This document shows positions 44,011 through 52,701 of a stretch of 64,000 bases of DNA, one piece after another. The stretch comes from Symmachiella macrocystis (GTDB lineage: Bacteria > Planctomycetota > Planctomycetia > Planctomycetales > Planctomycetaceae), in assembly GCF_007860075.1 (NCBI RefSeq), contig NZ_SJPP01000002.1:1054001-1118000 (forward strand), in the 5' to 3' direction. Under the pieces are notes generated by a model. It ran no database searches, was not told where the DNA came from, and saw only the letters and a program-made list of their open reading frames with translations. The position numbers and the translations under genes are program-made. The stretch's first letter is position 1. Each line of letters begins with the position of its first letter.

Positions 44011-45762
44011 CTAGCGAAACTGGCGTGGTTGGGTGGCTAGTTCGACTTCGCGTTCGCGCATTTGTTCGAGCGTTTTTTTGAGGATTTGAGCTGCGGCGGG
44101 GGCGGCGATGGTTCCGCCGTAATGGTTGGGTCCTACGGAAGGCTCATCGACGACCACCAGCACCAGCGCTTGCGGATTCTCCGCAGGAGCACCGCAGATG
44201 AAGGAACTGACGTGCAACTGGTTGGAATACGCGCCGGTTTGCGGATCGGGTTTTTGGGCGGTACCGGTTTTTCCGAACACCGTATAATCCTTCGACTTCG
44301 CATTTCGCCCTGTGCCGCGTCGCACCACCTCGGTCATGGGGCCTTGCACGATCCAATCCGCAACATTGGCATCGACCGTTTGCGAGACGATCACAGTTGC
44401 CGGCCCCGCGATTCCTGATCGCTGATTTTCCACCAAGTGCGGTGTGCATTGCCGTCCGCCATTGGCCAGTCCCGCAGTGGCGGAGATCAATTGCAACGGT
44501 GTGACGGCAATCTCCTGCCCCATGGGAACGGAGCCGGTCGAGTAGCTGTTCCACTTTCGCAACGGACGCAACATCCCTTTCAGTTCGCCGGGCAGTTCAA
44601 TGCCGGTCTTGCGACCGAAACCGAATTTCACAGCGGTGGCATGGATTCCCGGATTTGTCAGCCGCTCACCGATTTTGGCCATGCCGATATTACTGGACTT
44701 CACCAGAATGTCCGTCACGCTCAGCTCGCCATAGCCATGGTGATCGTGCAGAACCCGCCGTCCCATGCGGTATTCGCCATGCTCGCAGTCGAACATTTCG
44801 TCGGGCTGAATCAACCCTTGTTCGATCGCGGTGGCGACGATGAATGGTTTGAATGTCGATCCTGGTTCATATATCGATGCAATCGCATGGTTTTTCCAAG
44901 CCTCATCGGGAACGTTGTTGAGATGATTGGGGTCAAATGTGGGGCAATTGGCCATCGCCAACACGCCGCCGGTTTGGGGTTCGAGCACGATGGCGCAAGC
45001 AGATTTTGGTTTCCAGTCCTGCATGATTTTTTGCAGCGCCCGTTGCGCATGCAGCTGAATGACCGCATCTAAGGTGAGCCGAACGGTTTGGCCGTGCTGC
45101 GGCGGACGGGTAATGCGTTCGCTGACCTCGACCACATGGCCCCGCGCATCCCGCGCCACGGAGCGTCGGCCATCGCGGCCGCGTAGGGCCTCATTGAGGT
45201 GCTCCTCCAACCCGCCGCGACCGATCCCATCAATGTCTCGGATACCCAACACTTGAGCGGCAATTTCGCCTTGGGGATAAACGCGGAGAAACTCGTCACG
45301 AAATCCGAAACAATCGCGGGGCAGGTCCAAATCGCGAATGACGGCGGCCTGTTCGTCGGTCAATCGCCGCGCCATCCAGAGGAATTGCTTGTCGCCGTGC
45401 GCGGAGATGCGTTGGAACACCTGGTCACGATCGCGTCCGAGGGCATCAGCCAATTGGGCGGCGAATTGCCAACGCTGCTCGATCTGCGCGGGTACGACAA
45501 ACAGGCTTCGCACCGAGACCGTTGTCGCCAACAGGCGTCCGTTGCGATCGGTAATATCGCCCGGGCGGGCCGGTAAGACTTCGTGCGCGGCCCATTGCTT
45601 TTCGACCTGTTGCCTGAGCCGTGGGCCTTGAATCATCTGCAAGAACACCAACCGCCCAGCCAGTACCAACCACACGCCGACAAGCATCGAACGCAACAGC
45701 CATTCCCGCCAACTAGTACGCGCGGGATCGTTGGCGGCGTCGTGTTGTCGGTCTTGAGACAT
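44011..45762 (-). CDS. ftsI: Peptidoglycan D,D-transpeptidase (FtsI/PBP3-like)
   Basis: The 583-residue class B penicillin-binding protein has one N-terminal membrane anchor (SMLVGVWLVLAGRLVFLQM), a dimerisation domain (RPGDITDRNGRLLATTVSVR), and a transpeptidase domain with STFK (catalytic Ser302), SSN (SSNIGMAKIG) and KTGT (FGKTGTAQKPD). It makes septal peptidoglycan cross-links in the periplasm. It is the last gene of the dcw cluster in this window, after the FtsL-like gene. The ATG at 45762 is preferred over an upstream GTG at 45786. Its presence with rsmH and mraZ argues that this planctomycete makes peptidoglycan. Confidence 0.9.
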   Translation of the reverse strand: MSQDRQHDAANDPARTSWREWLLRSMLVGVWLVLAGRLVFLQMIQGPRLRQQVEKQWAAHEVLPARPGDITDRNGRLLATTVSVRSLFVVPAQIEQRWQFAAQLADALGRDRDQVFQRISAHGDKQFLWMARRLTDEQAAVIRDLDLPRDCFGFRDEFLRVYPQGEIAAQVLGIRDIDGIGRGGLEEHLNEALRGRDGRRSVARDARGHVVEVSERITRPPQHGQTVRLTLDAVIQLHAQRALQKIMQDWKPKSACAIVLEPQTGGVLAMANCPTFDPNHLNNVPDEAWKNHAIASIYEPGSTFKPFIVATAIEQGLIQPDEMFDCEHGEYRMGRRVLHDHHGYGELSVTDILVKSSNIGMAKIGERLTNPGIHATAVKFGFGRKTGIELPGELKGMLRPLRKWNSYSTGSVPMGQEIAVTPLQLISATAGLANGGRQCTPHLVENQRSGIAGPATVIVSQTVDANVADWIVQGPMTEVVRRGTGRNAKSKDYTVFGKTGTAQKPDPQTGAYSNQLHVSSFICGAPAENPQALVLVVVDEPSVGPNHYGGTIAAPAAAQILKKTLEQMREREVELATQPRQFR

Positions 45763-45830
45763 CGCCACTACTTTCCCCACACACAAAACACACCAGTTGG
45801 GTGCGACCCACGATACGCGACCCGGTACAG

Positions 45831-46175
45831 TTAGTACAAGCGCCGTGCCTGCTGCGGGTCGCGAGCGATGAGCTCGTTGGCTGATTTTGTCGGTTTACGA
45901 GCGGGGGCCAAGACTTGCAGTTTCCCCGATTCCAACGATTCAATCATTCGCGCCGGAGCTCCCAATTGCTGGACCTTCAAACGGTGCAGCGCATGGCGTC
46001 GCTCCAAGACCTCGAGCCGGTAGTGCTGCAGACTCACTGCGCGGCGCAATTCGAGATTCTCTTTTTCCAGCCGAATCCCGGCCAACGCGATCAGCACGAT
46101 CACCACGATGGCGCCCGCGAATCGAACAAACATGCCGCCTCCGAAACCGCCCAATTTGGATAATAACGGCGGCAC
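45831..46175 (-). CDS. ftsL: FtsL-like division protein
   Basis: The 114-residue bitopic protein has a membrane span (FAGAIVVIVLIALAGIRL) followed by a coiled-coil segment (LEKENLELRRAVSLQHYRLEVLERRHALHRLKVQQLG). This is the FtsL layout, and it lies exactly where ftsL normally sits, between rsmH and ftsI. Sequence identity among FtsL proteins is low, so the assignment depends on topology and position. The GTG at 46175 gives the ORF start; the ATG at 46133 is an alternative. Confidence 0.7.
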   Translation of the reverse strand: MPPLLSKLGGFGGGMFVRFAGAIVVIVLIALAGIRLEKENLELRRAVSLQHYRLEVLERRHALHRLKVQQLGAPARMIESLESGKLQVLAPARKPTKSANELIARDPQQARRLY

Positions 46176-46232
46176 GCGCGCAGCGACGATCAGACGGATG
46201 GCGCTGAATTTATCGCACGAACCCCACTAGGG

Positions 46233-48227
46233 TTATCGACTGTAAGTGGGGCGATTGACGACCGCTTCCTGGCGGGCATCGTCGGGAAGTCGCAAGACCG
46301 TGCCGATTTTGAGGCGATTTGGGTCTGCGAGGCGGTCCTGGTTGAGCCGGTAAATCTCTTCCCAACGGGAAGCTTTCCCCAAATGCCGCCGAGCAATCGT
46401 GCCTAGGTTGTCACCCGAAGAGACTCGATACTGAGGACGACCGTCTCTGGCAATCGAGTAACCCGAGGCATCGGCCGCTGCGCGAGAAATGGTTTCTCCG
46501 GTTCCGTAACCAACGCGACCGCGAAATTCCTCACTATCCAAAAAGTCACCTGACGCGATCGGGGTCTCAACTGCCGGCACGTGCCGCGCGACCTGTTCGA
46601 CGTTCCCCAACAGATCAGGATACAACTGCTCCAATTCAGCAGCTGCGGGGGTCGCAATTTCGATGCCGGGCCGCATGGCTTTGGGATTGGGAATAGTTCG
46701 TTCGTTGTATTTGGCTAAAGCTTGAAAATATTTGGGATCGCCATAAGTCTGCCGGGCGATTGACCAAAAACTATCGTTCGATTCGACGACGTAGCTTGGA
46801 CCATTGTGGGGAACCGGCGTGTCAAAGGTTTCCTCGACTTGTTGCCGTTGGTCGAAACCATAGGTCTGGTTGTCCTGCGCAATGGGGGAGGCCACATCGG
46901 TCGATCCGACGTATCCCTGTTCATCGAACCCGGTTTCATCCACCGTGAATTGATCGGGAGCGGCGGCGCGGTTGGTGCTTTCGATTTCGTTTTGGTAGCT
47001 GCTGACGGCATGGTATCCGTTGACGCGGTCTTGGGCTGGTGTCGGATTTTCAAACGACTGTTCTGGTTCCAACGGTGATTCATCGGTCCGCTGCACAATC
47101 GTCGTACTACTCGCCTGCCCGGTGTGTCGCGTCACATTCTGAAATTCCCCGACGCGCGGGTCGGTTGGCTGCGGCTCACCGAATTCGGTCTCAGTCATTT
47201 CTTCTAGCTGACCGCCCAATTCCTCATTCACCGGAGAGCGGTAATCGTTCACCTCAGCAGTCTGGGGCTCAGCCAACTCACCAAATTCGTCGTTAGCGAC
47301 CTCGAAATCCTCAACCACCGGTTCCTGATTTCCCATCGCCGGTTCGTCTACGAACTCTTGCGTGTCTGAGAATTCTGTAGTTTCGGCAAATTCTCGATCG
47401 TTGGCGAATTCTTGACTTGAGAACTCGTCGAGCTGTGTTTCATCCTGAGTAAATTGCTCAGCGGCTGGATCGGCGAAGGTTGTGGAATCGTCTTGGAGTG
47501 TGCTGATTTCACCGTCGTTCCCTGCAACCTCATACGGATTCGCCGTATCGTCCAGACTCGTGAATTCGTCTGCGCTCGGTTCGGGAAACTCTTCGGTCTG
47601 AGCGGGCGGATGGTCTTGGGCGGGCGGAAAATCGTTGTAGCTGTCAGCGGCCAGGTCCGTAGTGTCGGACAACTGTCCCGCAGCTGGATCGGCCTCCCAT
47701 TCATCGTTTTCCAGCAGGCCGGCGTTGGCATTGCGCGCATCGGCAAGTGCATCCGCTTCGGCCATTAGATCGTAATCGTCCCGGAGCGGCTGCTCGTGAT
47801 TTTGCGTTGGAGCATTTGCAGCATACGCATCGGGTTGACGAGCATTGGTCGCCGGAAACTCACCAAGCGTGCCCGCGACTGCATTCGCAGGGACTGTGGA
47901 AGTCTCTTCGGTCGGAGTCGTGCTACTCGCTTGGACGATTTTGTTTTTCTTCTCGACAGGCGGAGTTTCGTCGTCTGTTTCCTTGTCGCCCTCAATCGCG
48001 ACATCGGGGAGTCCATCCGCGGATTTCTTATACAGCACGTAGCCAAAGATTCCGCAAATCAGTGCCAAGATTGTCACACCGATTTTGATTTCCTTGCCGA
48101 TGCCAGAATTGGGCTTTTTCAAACCCCAATCGGCTGCCGCACTGGACGACTGGTCGGCGTCCCTATCAAAATCCGTATCTTCATCGGGGCGTTCGTCGGC
48201 ATCCTGCCGCTGATTGTTATCCGTCAT
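46233..48227 (-). CDS. LysM-domain membrane protein inside the dcw cluster
   Basis: The 664-residue protein is acidic. It has one membrane span near residue 55 (IKIGVTILALICGIFGYVL), a long low-complexity Glu/Asp/Ala-rich region of about 400 residues, and two LysM domains near the end: VVESNDSFWSIARQTYGDPKYFQ and YRVSSGDNLGTIARRHLGKA. LysM binds peptidoglycan. Its start overlaps the rsmH stop by four bases (ATGA), so it is translationally coupled to rsmH, and it is followed by ftsL. A LysM protein is not a standard dcw member, so it may be a wall-anchored cell-division factor specific to this lineage. Confidence 0.75.
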   Translation of the reverse strand: MTDNNQRQDADERPDEDTDFDRDADQSSSAAADWGLKKPNSGIGKEIKIGVTILALICGIFGYVLYKKSADGLPDVAIEGDKETDDETPPVEKKNKIVQASSTTPTEETSTVPANAVAGTLGEFPATNARQPDAYAANAPTQNHEQPLRDDYDLMAEADALADARNANAGLLENDEWEADPAAGQLSDTTDLAADSYNDFPPAQDHPPAQTEEFPEPSADEFTSLDDTANPYEVAGNDGEISTLQDDSTTFADPAAEQFTQDETQLDEFSSQEFANDREFAETTEFSDTQEFVDEPAMGNQEPVVEDFEVANDEFGELAEPQTAEVNDYRSPVNEELGGQLEEMTETEFGEPQPTDPRVGEFQNVTRHTGQASSTTIVQRTDESPLEPEQSFENPTPAQDRVNGYHAVSSYQNEIESTNRAAAPDQFTVDETGFDEQGYVGSTDVASPIAQDNQTYGFDQRQQVEETFDTPVPHNGPSYVVESNDSFWSIARQTYGDPKYFQALAKYNERTIPNPKAMRPGIEIATPAAAELEQLYPDLLGNVEQVARHVPAVETPIASGDFLDSEEFRGRVGYGTGETISRAAADASGYSIARDGRPQYRVSSGDNLGTIARRHLGKASRWEEIYRLNQDRLADPNRLKIGTVLRLPDDARQEAVVNRPTYSR

Positions 48228-49138
48228 AATCTTTCCACCGCTCGTAACTTGGCCGATCGCGACCGTGGATTCGCCCTCTGCTCCACTGCCGCCGGAATCA
48301 CCGGTTTCGGTGTCAATAAACGAAAGCGGTGTTTATCACGAAACGCGTTTTTTACCAACCTGTCTTCCAGCGAATGGAAGCTAATTATGGCTCCTCGGCC
48401 GCCAGTTTTCAAAAAATCTTGGAGATGCGATTTGAGAAAAACCTCCAGTTGCCCCAACTCCTCATTGGCGGCGATCCGCAGCGCTTGGAACACGCGCGTC
48501 GCCGGTTGACGGTCGGAACGGGCTGAGCGTTTTGAGCTAACCTCTGCAGTGACGACAGTGGTCAGATCCTGCGCGGTGAGGATTGGTTTTCGTTTTCGCG
48601 TCTCAACAATGCGTGCGGCAATTTGTGTGGCAAAACGCTCCTCGCCGAATTCCATAAAAATTGTTGCGAGCTCCTCTTCGTTGAGCCGCTCCAACAATTG
48701 CCAGGCTGGTTCCCCTGCGGTGGTGTCGAACCGCAGATCCAATGGGCCTTCGGCGGCAAACCCGAATCCCCGCCGCCGGTCGGCCAATTGATCCGAAGAC
48801 AATCCCAAGTCGAGCAATATACCGTCGACTTGGGCGATCCCCAAATCCTCCAAGACCTGCGGTAACAGTGCGTAGGACGCCTGGACCAGATGAACATTTT
48901 CGCCCTGGACCTTCTGGGCGGCCAACTTCAACATCATCGGATCGCGGTCCAAGCCGATAAGCGTCCCGGTCTCGCCGATCCGTTTGAGGATTTCGCGACT
49001 ATGCCCCCCGCCGCCGGCGGTGCCGTCGACGATGATTTGTCCCGGCTGCGGATTGATCGCGCGAAGCACCTCGCGCATGAGCACGGGGAGATGGACGGAT
49101 AGCGGCGGCGTTGAGTCAGAAGGAGAGGAGCTGGGCAT
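48224..49138 (-). CDS. rsmH: 16S rRNA (cytosine-N4)-methyltransferase RsmH
   Basis: The 304-residue enzyme matches RsmH (MraW): HLPVLMREVLRAI near the start, IVDGTAGGGGHSREIL (AdoMet loop), LIGLDRDPMML, VDGILLDLGLSSDQLADRRRGFGF, and GAIISFHSLEDRLVKNAF at the end. It methylates C1402 of 16S rRNA. I chose MPSSSPSDSTPPLSVHLPVL at 49138; the frame extends upstream to 49324 but that part has no family similarity. The gene follows mraZ, with a 423-base gap. Confidence 0.95.
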   Translation of the reverse strand: MPSSSPSDSTPPLSVHLPVLMREVLRAINPQPGQIIVDGTAGGGGHSREILKRIGETGTLIGLDRDPMMLKLAAQKVQGENVHLVQASYALLPQVLEDLGIAQVDGILLDLGLSSDQLADRRRGFGFAAEGPLDLRFDTTAGEPAWQLLERLNEEELATIFMEFGEERFATQIAARIVETRKRKPILTAQDLTTVVTAEVSSKRSARSDRQPATRVFQALRIAANEELGQLEVFLKSHLQDFLKTGGRGAIISFHSLEDRLVKNAFRDKHRFRLLTPKPVIPAAVEQRANPRSRSAKLRAVERL

Positions 49139-49561
49139 GCTGTGCAGTATGGAGAGCAGCGCTAGTGATCTCAAGTCGCGAAGCGGAGCCGCTGAGCAAA
49201 ATCGATCAGATAGGGAAAAACCTGAGCAGATGTTCCCTAGCGCAGGAAAGGTGGCTATAATGCGGATAGGTTTTAAAAACCAAATTCCTCGGCAAGATCG
49301 AGGAATCATCCCCTCGGGCAGCATCCATGCTACCCTAGTGAGGCGAATGATCCGCAGTAGGGCTCAGTCTCGTAAACCACGCCGTCCCACGCCGGTCATG
49401 CATCCTTGTCGACCGTTCTCCGCACAGCCCGGTAGCCAGCGGAGTTTCCATGTGCATCGCTGGGTTCATCAAGCTCCAAGCCTGTTGTACCCGGTGATGC
49501 GGGTGCGAACTGCCGGGTTCTGGTTCCCTGATCTTAAAATTGGCATCCATGCCATGGGCGA
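49139..49561. other. Gap between mraZ and rsmH with a hairpin
   Basis: No convincing gene lies in this 423-base interval, although two long frames cross it in antisense or off-frame positions. It carries the terminator-like hairpin at 49271-49306. Other hairpin-forming stretches suggest an RNA leader or a small RNA. Confidence 0.4.
49271..49306 (-). terminator. Terminator-like hairpin between mraZ and rsmH
   Basis: On the minus strand ATTCCTCG (complement of 49299-49306) pairs with CGAGGAAT (complement of 49284-49291) around a seven-base loop, followed by TTGGTTTTTAAAA (complement of 49271-49283). This is a plausible rho-independent terminator or attenuator that would limit read-through from mraZ to rsmH and the genes beyond. 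Confidence 0.5.
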
Positions 49562-49999
49562 TCATTCGAACACGCCAGCCGCCATGCTGTCAAAATCTGT
49601 AGAGTGATTCTCCAAAAATTGTTGCCACACCGCAGCGTCCCAGACCTCAACATGGTCGTGGACACCAATCAGGACAACCTCCTTTTGGAGACCGGCAAAA
49701 GTCACGAGACGTTCGGGAATCCGAATCCGTCCCTGGGAATCGAGGTCGACTCTTTCCGCTCGCCCATAAAACAACCGCTTGAAATTGCGGATGTCGGCCC
49801 GCGTTGGCGACATGGTAGCAACTCGATCCGCTAATTCTTCGAACGCTATCTTTGAGTAAAGATCTAGTGAGCACTCCGTTCCCGGAGCCACGTAGATACT
49901 GCGAAGTTCCTCCTCACCAAATTGTTCACGCAAACGCTTGGGGACGGCGAATCGACTCTTGTCATCCATGCTTCTGTTAAAAGTCCCGGTCAGAGGCAT
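49562..49999 (-). CDS. mraZ: MraZ transcriptional regulator of the dcw cluster
   Basis: The 145-residue protein has the doubled SpoVT-AbrB-like fold of MraZ: MPLTGTFNRSMDDKSRFAVPKRLREQF at the start and RAERVDLDSQGRIRIPERLVTFAGL in the second repeat, followed by EVVLIGVHDHVEVWDAAVW. MraZ binds GTGGG-type boxes upstream of its own gene and represses the cluster. Such boxes are visible just upstream of the start. It is the first gene of the dcw group here. Confidence 0.95.
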   Translation of the reverse strand: MPLTGTFNRSMDDKSRFAVPKRLREQFGEEELRSIYVAPGTECSLDLYSKIAFEELADRVATMSPTRADIRNFKRLFYGRAERVDLDSQGRIRIPERLVTFAGLQKEVVLIGVHDHVEVWDAAVWQQFLENHSTDFDSMAAGVFE

Positions 50000-50002
50000 T
50001 TT

Positions 50003-50029
50003 TCACCACTTTCCCCCACTCGTCCCCAT
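50003..50029 (-). promoter_or_regulatory. MraZ-binding boxes upstream of mraZ
   Basis: On the minus strand ATGGGGACGA, GTGGGGGAAA and GTGGTGAAAA follow each other with 10-base spacing, directly before the mraZ ATG. MraZ binds direct repeats of a TGGGN core in 10-base periodicity, so this is the likely autoregulatory site. The third box is degenerate. Confidence 0.75.
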
Positions 50030-50177
50030 CGGTTGCCAAATCTACCAAGGGAATCCCATTGGTCAAGGGAAATTTGGTGAGTTTTACAAGACCTAAATCA
50101 AATTTCGCTCCTAACACATTGCTAAACAATAAGTTGCGGCGACTGTAAATTTCTCATTAACCGGAAAAACCACCTGT

Positions 50178-51323
50178 CTATGTCCCAGGTTCACTCTTTG
50201 TGAGCGGAGGAATGCCCACAATTTCCGCATACAAACTGTCATATTGCGCGGCAACCTTGTCCCACGTAAACCTCTCCTCTACAACCACTTGCGCGCGTGC
50301 TGCCATGGTTTGCGCGTTTTGGGGATCGTCAAGCAACTGATTCATCCCCACAACCAATGCCGAGGCCGAACCAGCCTCGACCACGATTCCATTTTCCCCA
50401 CTGACGATTTGCTCAGCGACGCCCTCAACGGCGGTGGCAAGAATCGGAATACCGGCCGCCATGCCCTCCAAAACCACGTTGGCCATCCCTTCCCACAACG
50501 AGGCCAACACTTGGCAGTCGCACGACTTCAAAATCCCCGGCACATCAGGCTGCCATCCTGCGAAGTGTATGTGCGTGTTCAAACCCAAATCGTTTGTCAT
50601 CGACTGTAGTTCCTCGCGCTGAGGTCCCTCGCCCACTAACAGCAAATGCGCATCGGGGTATTGCGAGTGTACTTCTGAAAACGCCGGCAATAAAAACGTT
50701 AAACCCTTCTGCGGATCCAAGCGTCCGACCGTCACGACAACGCGGCTGTCGGGCGGGATGCCGAATTCAGTCAGTGACAACGGTTGCGCGTGTGCGAACT
50801 TTTCGTAGTCCACACCGTTGGGAATCACGATCGTTTTTTTCGGCGACAGGCCGCCGCGCTCTATCGAAAAATCAGCCACCGCTTGGCTGACACAAACGTT
50901 GAAGGCGACCAGCGAGTTTGTCAGTCGATCCAAACGTAGGTGCAAGTTTATCCGTTTTTCAGCAACACGAATGCCCGATACGATCTGCGAAACGCCCGCC
51001 CAGCGTGCAGCGAGGCGTCCGATCAGATTGGCATGAAACAAGAACGTCTGCAGCAATTGCGGCCGGTTCTGTTTTAGGGCGCGGGCCAGTTGCCGTATCA
51101 CGCCAATGCTCCGCAAGCCGCTGGCTCCGAAACAGGTTACCGGAATATCGGCCGCTTCTAAGACAGCAACCAGATCGCCGGGGGCTGAGAGGCAGTAAAC
51201 CACTGGTTCCCAGCGGGTGCGATCCAAGCGGGTCACGATCTGCACCAACGCCCGTTCGGCGCCTCCCGGATCAAGATCCGTGATGCAAAACGCCAAGCGA
51301 ATCGGTGGGGATGGTGGCGACAC
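50178..51323 (-). CDS. Glycosyltransferase family 4
   Basis: The GT-B enzyme begins [21 protein letters not shown], the N-terminal motif of GT4 transferases, and carries the second-domain motifs [35 protein letters not shown], and [23 protein letters not shown] (the E-x7-E region). It probably builds an extracellular or cell-surface polysaccharide; the sugar is unknown. It is upstream of, and on the same strand as, mraZ, but the 178-base gap and the MraZ boxes suggest independent regulation. Confidence 0.85.
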   Translation of the reverse strand: MSPPSPPIRLAFCITDLDPGGAERALVQIVTRLDRTRWEPVVYCLSAPGDLVAVLEAADIPVTCFGASGLRSIGVIRQLARALKQNRPQLLQTFLFHANLIGRLAARWAGVSQIVSGIRVAEKRINLHLRLDRLTNSLVAFNVCVSQAVADFSIERGGLSPKKTIVIPNGVDYEKFAHAQPLSLTEFGIPPDSRVVVTVGRLDPQKGLTFLLPAFSEVHSQYPDAHLLLVGEGPQREELQSMTNDLGLNTHIHFAGWQPDVPGILKSCDCQVLASLWEGMANVVLEGMAAGIPILATAVEGVAEQIVSGENGIVVEAGSASALVVGMNQLLDDPQNAQTMAARAQVVVEERFTWDKVAAQYDSLYAEIVGIPPLTKSEPGT

Positions 51324-51478
51324 GTGTCAGCCTTTGTCTTGAAGGGAGTCATTTTCCGACTGCGAAAACTTCGCGCGGGCATTTTTTGCCGAAGGGGCGC
51401 TGTATATACTGTCGCAGCCAGACCGGGTAAAGACGAGATCAAACCGGCCCACCCCACAAACAGATACGAATACCATTC

Positions 51479-52534
51479 ATGCAGCAGCTTTCTGATTATG
51501 ACTACGAATTGCCGAGCGAATTGATTGCGCGACAACCGGCGGAAAAGCGAGATGGGTCGCGATTGTTGGTCCTGGATCGCAGTACGGGCACGATCGAACA
51601 CGCGCACATCACCGATCTGCCGCGGTATTTGAGAGCCGGAGACACGCTGGTTTTGAATGACACCAAGGTGCTCCCCGCACGATTGCTCGGCAAGCGGACC
51701 GCCACCGGCGGGGCTTGGGAGGGGTTGTATCTCGGCTGTGATGCCGAGCAGCGGTGGCAGATACTAAGCAAAACACGGGGCAAATTGCAGCCGGGTGAGT
51801 CGATTACCTTGCTGCCAGCGCATCCCGCGGATTCGGCGGCCGAATTTCATTTGACGCTGCTGGAACGCGATGACGACGGGGGGTGGTTCGCCCGCCCTGA
51901 GCGAGAGGGGGATGCGGTCGAGATCTTACGGCAATTTGGAACCGTTCCCTTACCGCCATACATTGAACGCGAATTGGCGACCTCGGACGATTGGCAACGC
52001 TACCAAACCACCTACGCCCGCAGCTACGGAGCCGTCGCCGCTCCAACAGCCGGGTTGCACTTCACGCCGGAATTACTTGAAGAGTGTAGACAGCAAGGCG
52101 TGGGGCAGGAATTTGTGACGCTCCACGTCGGCATCGGCACCTTCCGGCCAATCTCCGTCGAAAACCTCGACGAGCACCGCATGCATGAGGAGTGGTGCGA
52201 ACTGGATGCAACCGTCGCGCAGCAGTTGCGAAACACCAGATCACAAGGCGGCCGCATCGTGGCAGTCGGAACCACGAGCGTCCGCACGTTGGAGTCAGCA
52301 GCCCGCAACGGCAAAATTGCCGCCTACCAGGATCAAACCGACCTCTTCATCCGCCCGCCCTACACGTTTCAAGCGGTCGATGTCCTACTGACCAACTTCC
52401 ATCTCCCCAAGTCGAGCCTACTGGTCATGATCAGCGCCTTCGCCAGCTACGACTTAATCCGCCAAGCCTATGCCGAAGCGATTGCCCAGCAGTATCGCTT
52501 TTTTAGTTACGGCGATGCGATGTTGATTTTGTGA
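51479..52534 (+). CDS. queA: tRNA ribosyltransferase-isomerase QueA
   Basis: The 351-residue protein has the QueA pattern: LSDYDYELPSELIARQPAEKRDGSRLLVL, LVLNDTKVLPARLLGKR, GTVPLPPYIER, YARSYGAVAAPTAGLHFTPELL, LHVGIGTFRPISVENL and ESAARNGKIAAYQDQTDLFI, ending SYDLIRQAYAEAIAQQYRFFSYGDAMLIL. It transfers and isomerises the ribosyl part of AdoMet onto preQ1-modified tRNA in queuosine synthesis. No other queuosine genes are in the window. The start is the first ATG with a short leader. Confidence 0.95.
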   Translation: MQQLSDYDYELPSELIARQPAEKRDGSRLLVLDRSTGTIEHAHITDLPRYLRAGDTLVLNDTKVLPARLLGKRTATGGAWEGLYLGCDAEQRWQILSKTRGKLQPGESITLLPAHPADSAAEFHLTLLERDDDGGWFARPEREGDAVEILRQFGTVPLPPYIERELATSDDWQRYQTTYARSYGAVAAPTAGLHFTPELLEECRQQGVGQEFVTLHVGIGTFRPISVENLDEHRMHEEWCELDATVAQQLRNTRSQGGRIVAVGTTSVRTLESAARNGKIAAYQDQTDLFIRPPYTFQAVDVLLTNFHLPKSSLLVMISAFASYDLIRQAYAEAIAQQYRFFSYGDAMLIL

Positions 52535-52546
52535 TTTTTTAAGGTT

Positions 52547-52692
52547 CACCACGGAGGCACGGAGGACACGGGGAAAGAGGCTGTAGGCTTTAGACCGTAG
52601 TCCGTAGGAATAGCGTGGGCAGTCCAATCCTATAGTCTACGGCCTATGGTCTACAGTCTTTTAAACTCCGTGTCCTTCGTGCCTCCATGGTG
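52547..52692. repeat. Palindrome between convergent queA and HEAT/cytochrome gene
   Basis: CACCACGGAGGCACGGAGGA (left, from 52547, ending CACGG at 52571) is the near-inverse of the right arm at 52668-52692. A second, inner inverted set of CTGTAGGCTTTAGACCGTAG-like units lies between. Poly-T follows on each strand, so it could end transcription of both convergent genes. Confidence 0.65.
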
Positions 52693-52701
52693 ATTTTTTT
52701 T

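Noticed and set aside
48984-49607. 207-codon frame on the plus strand across the mraZ-rsmH gap
   Set aside because: It is antisense to the start of rsmH and the end of mraZ, and its product has no recognisable pattern.
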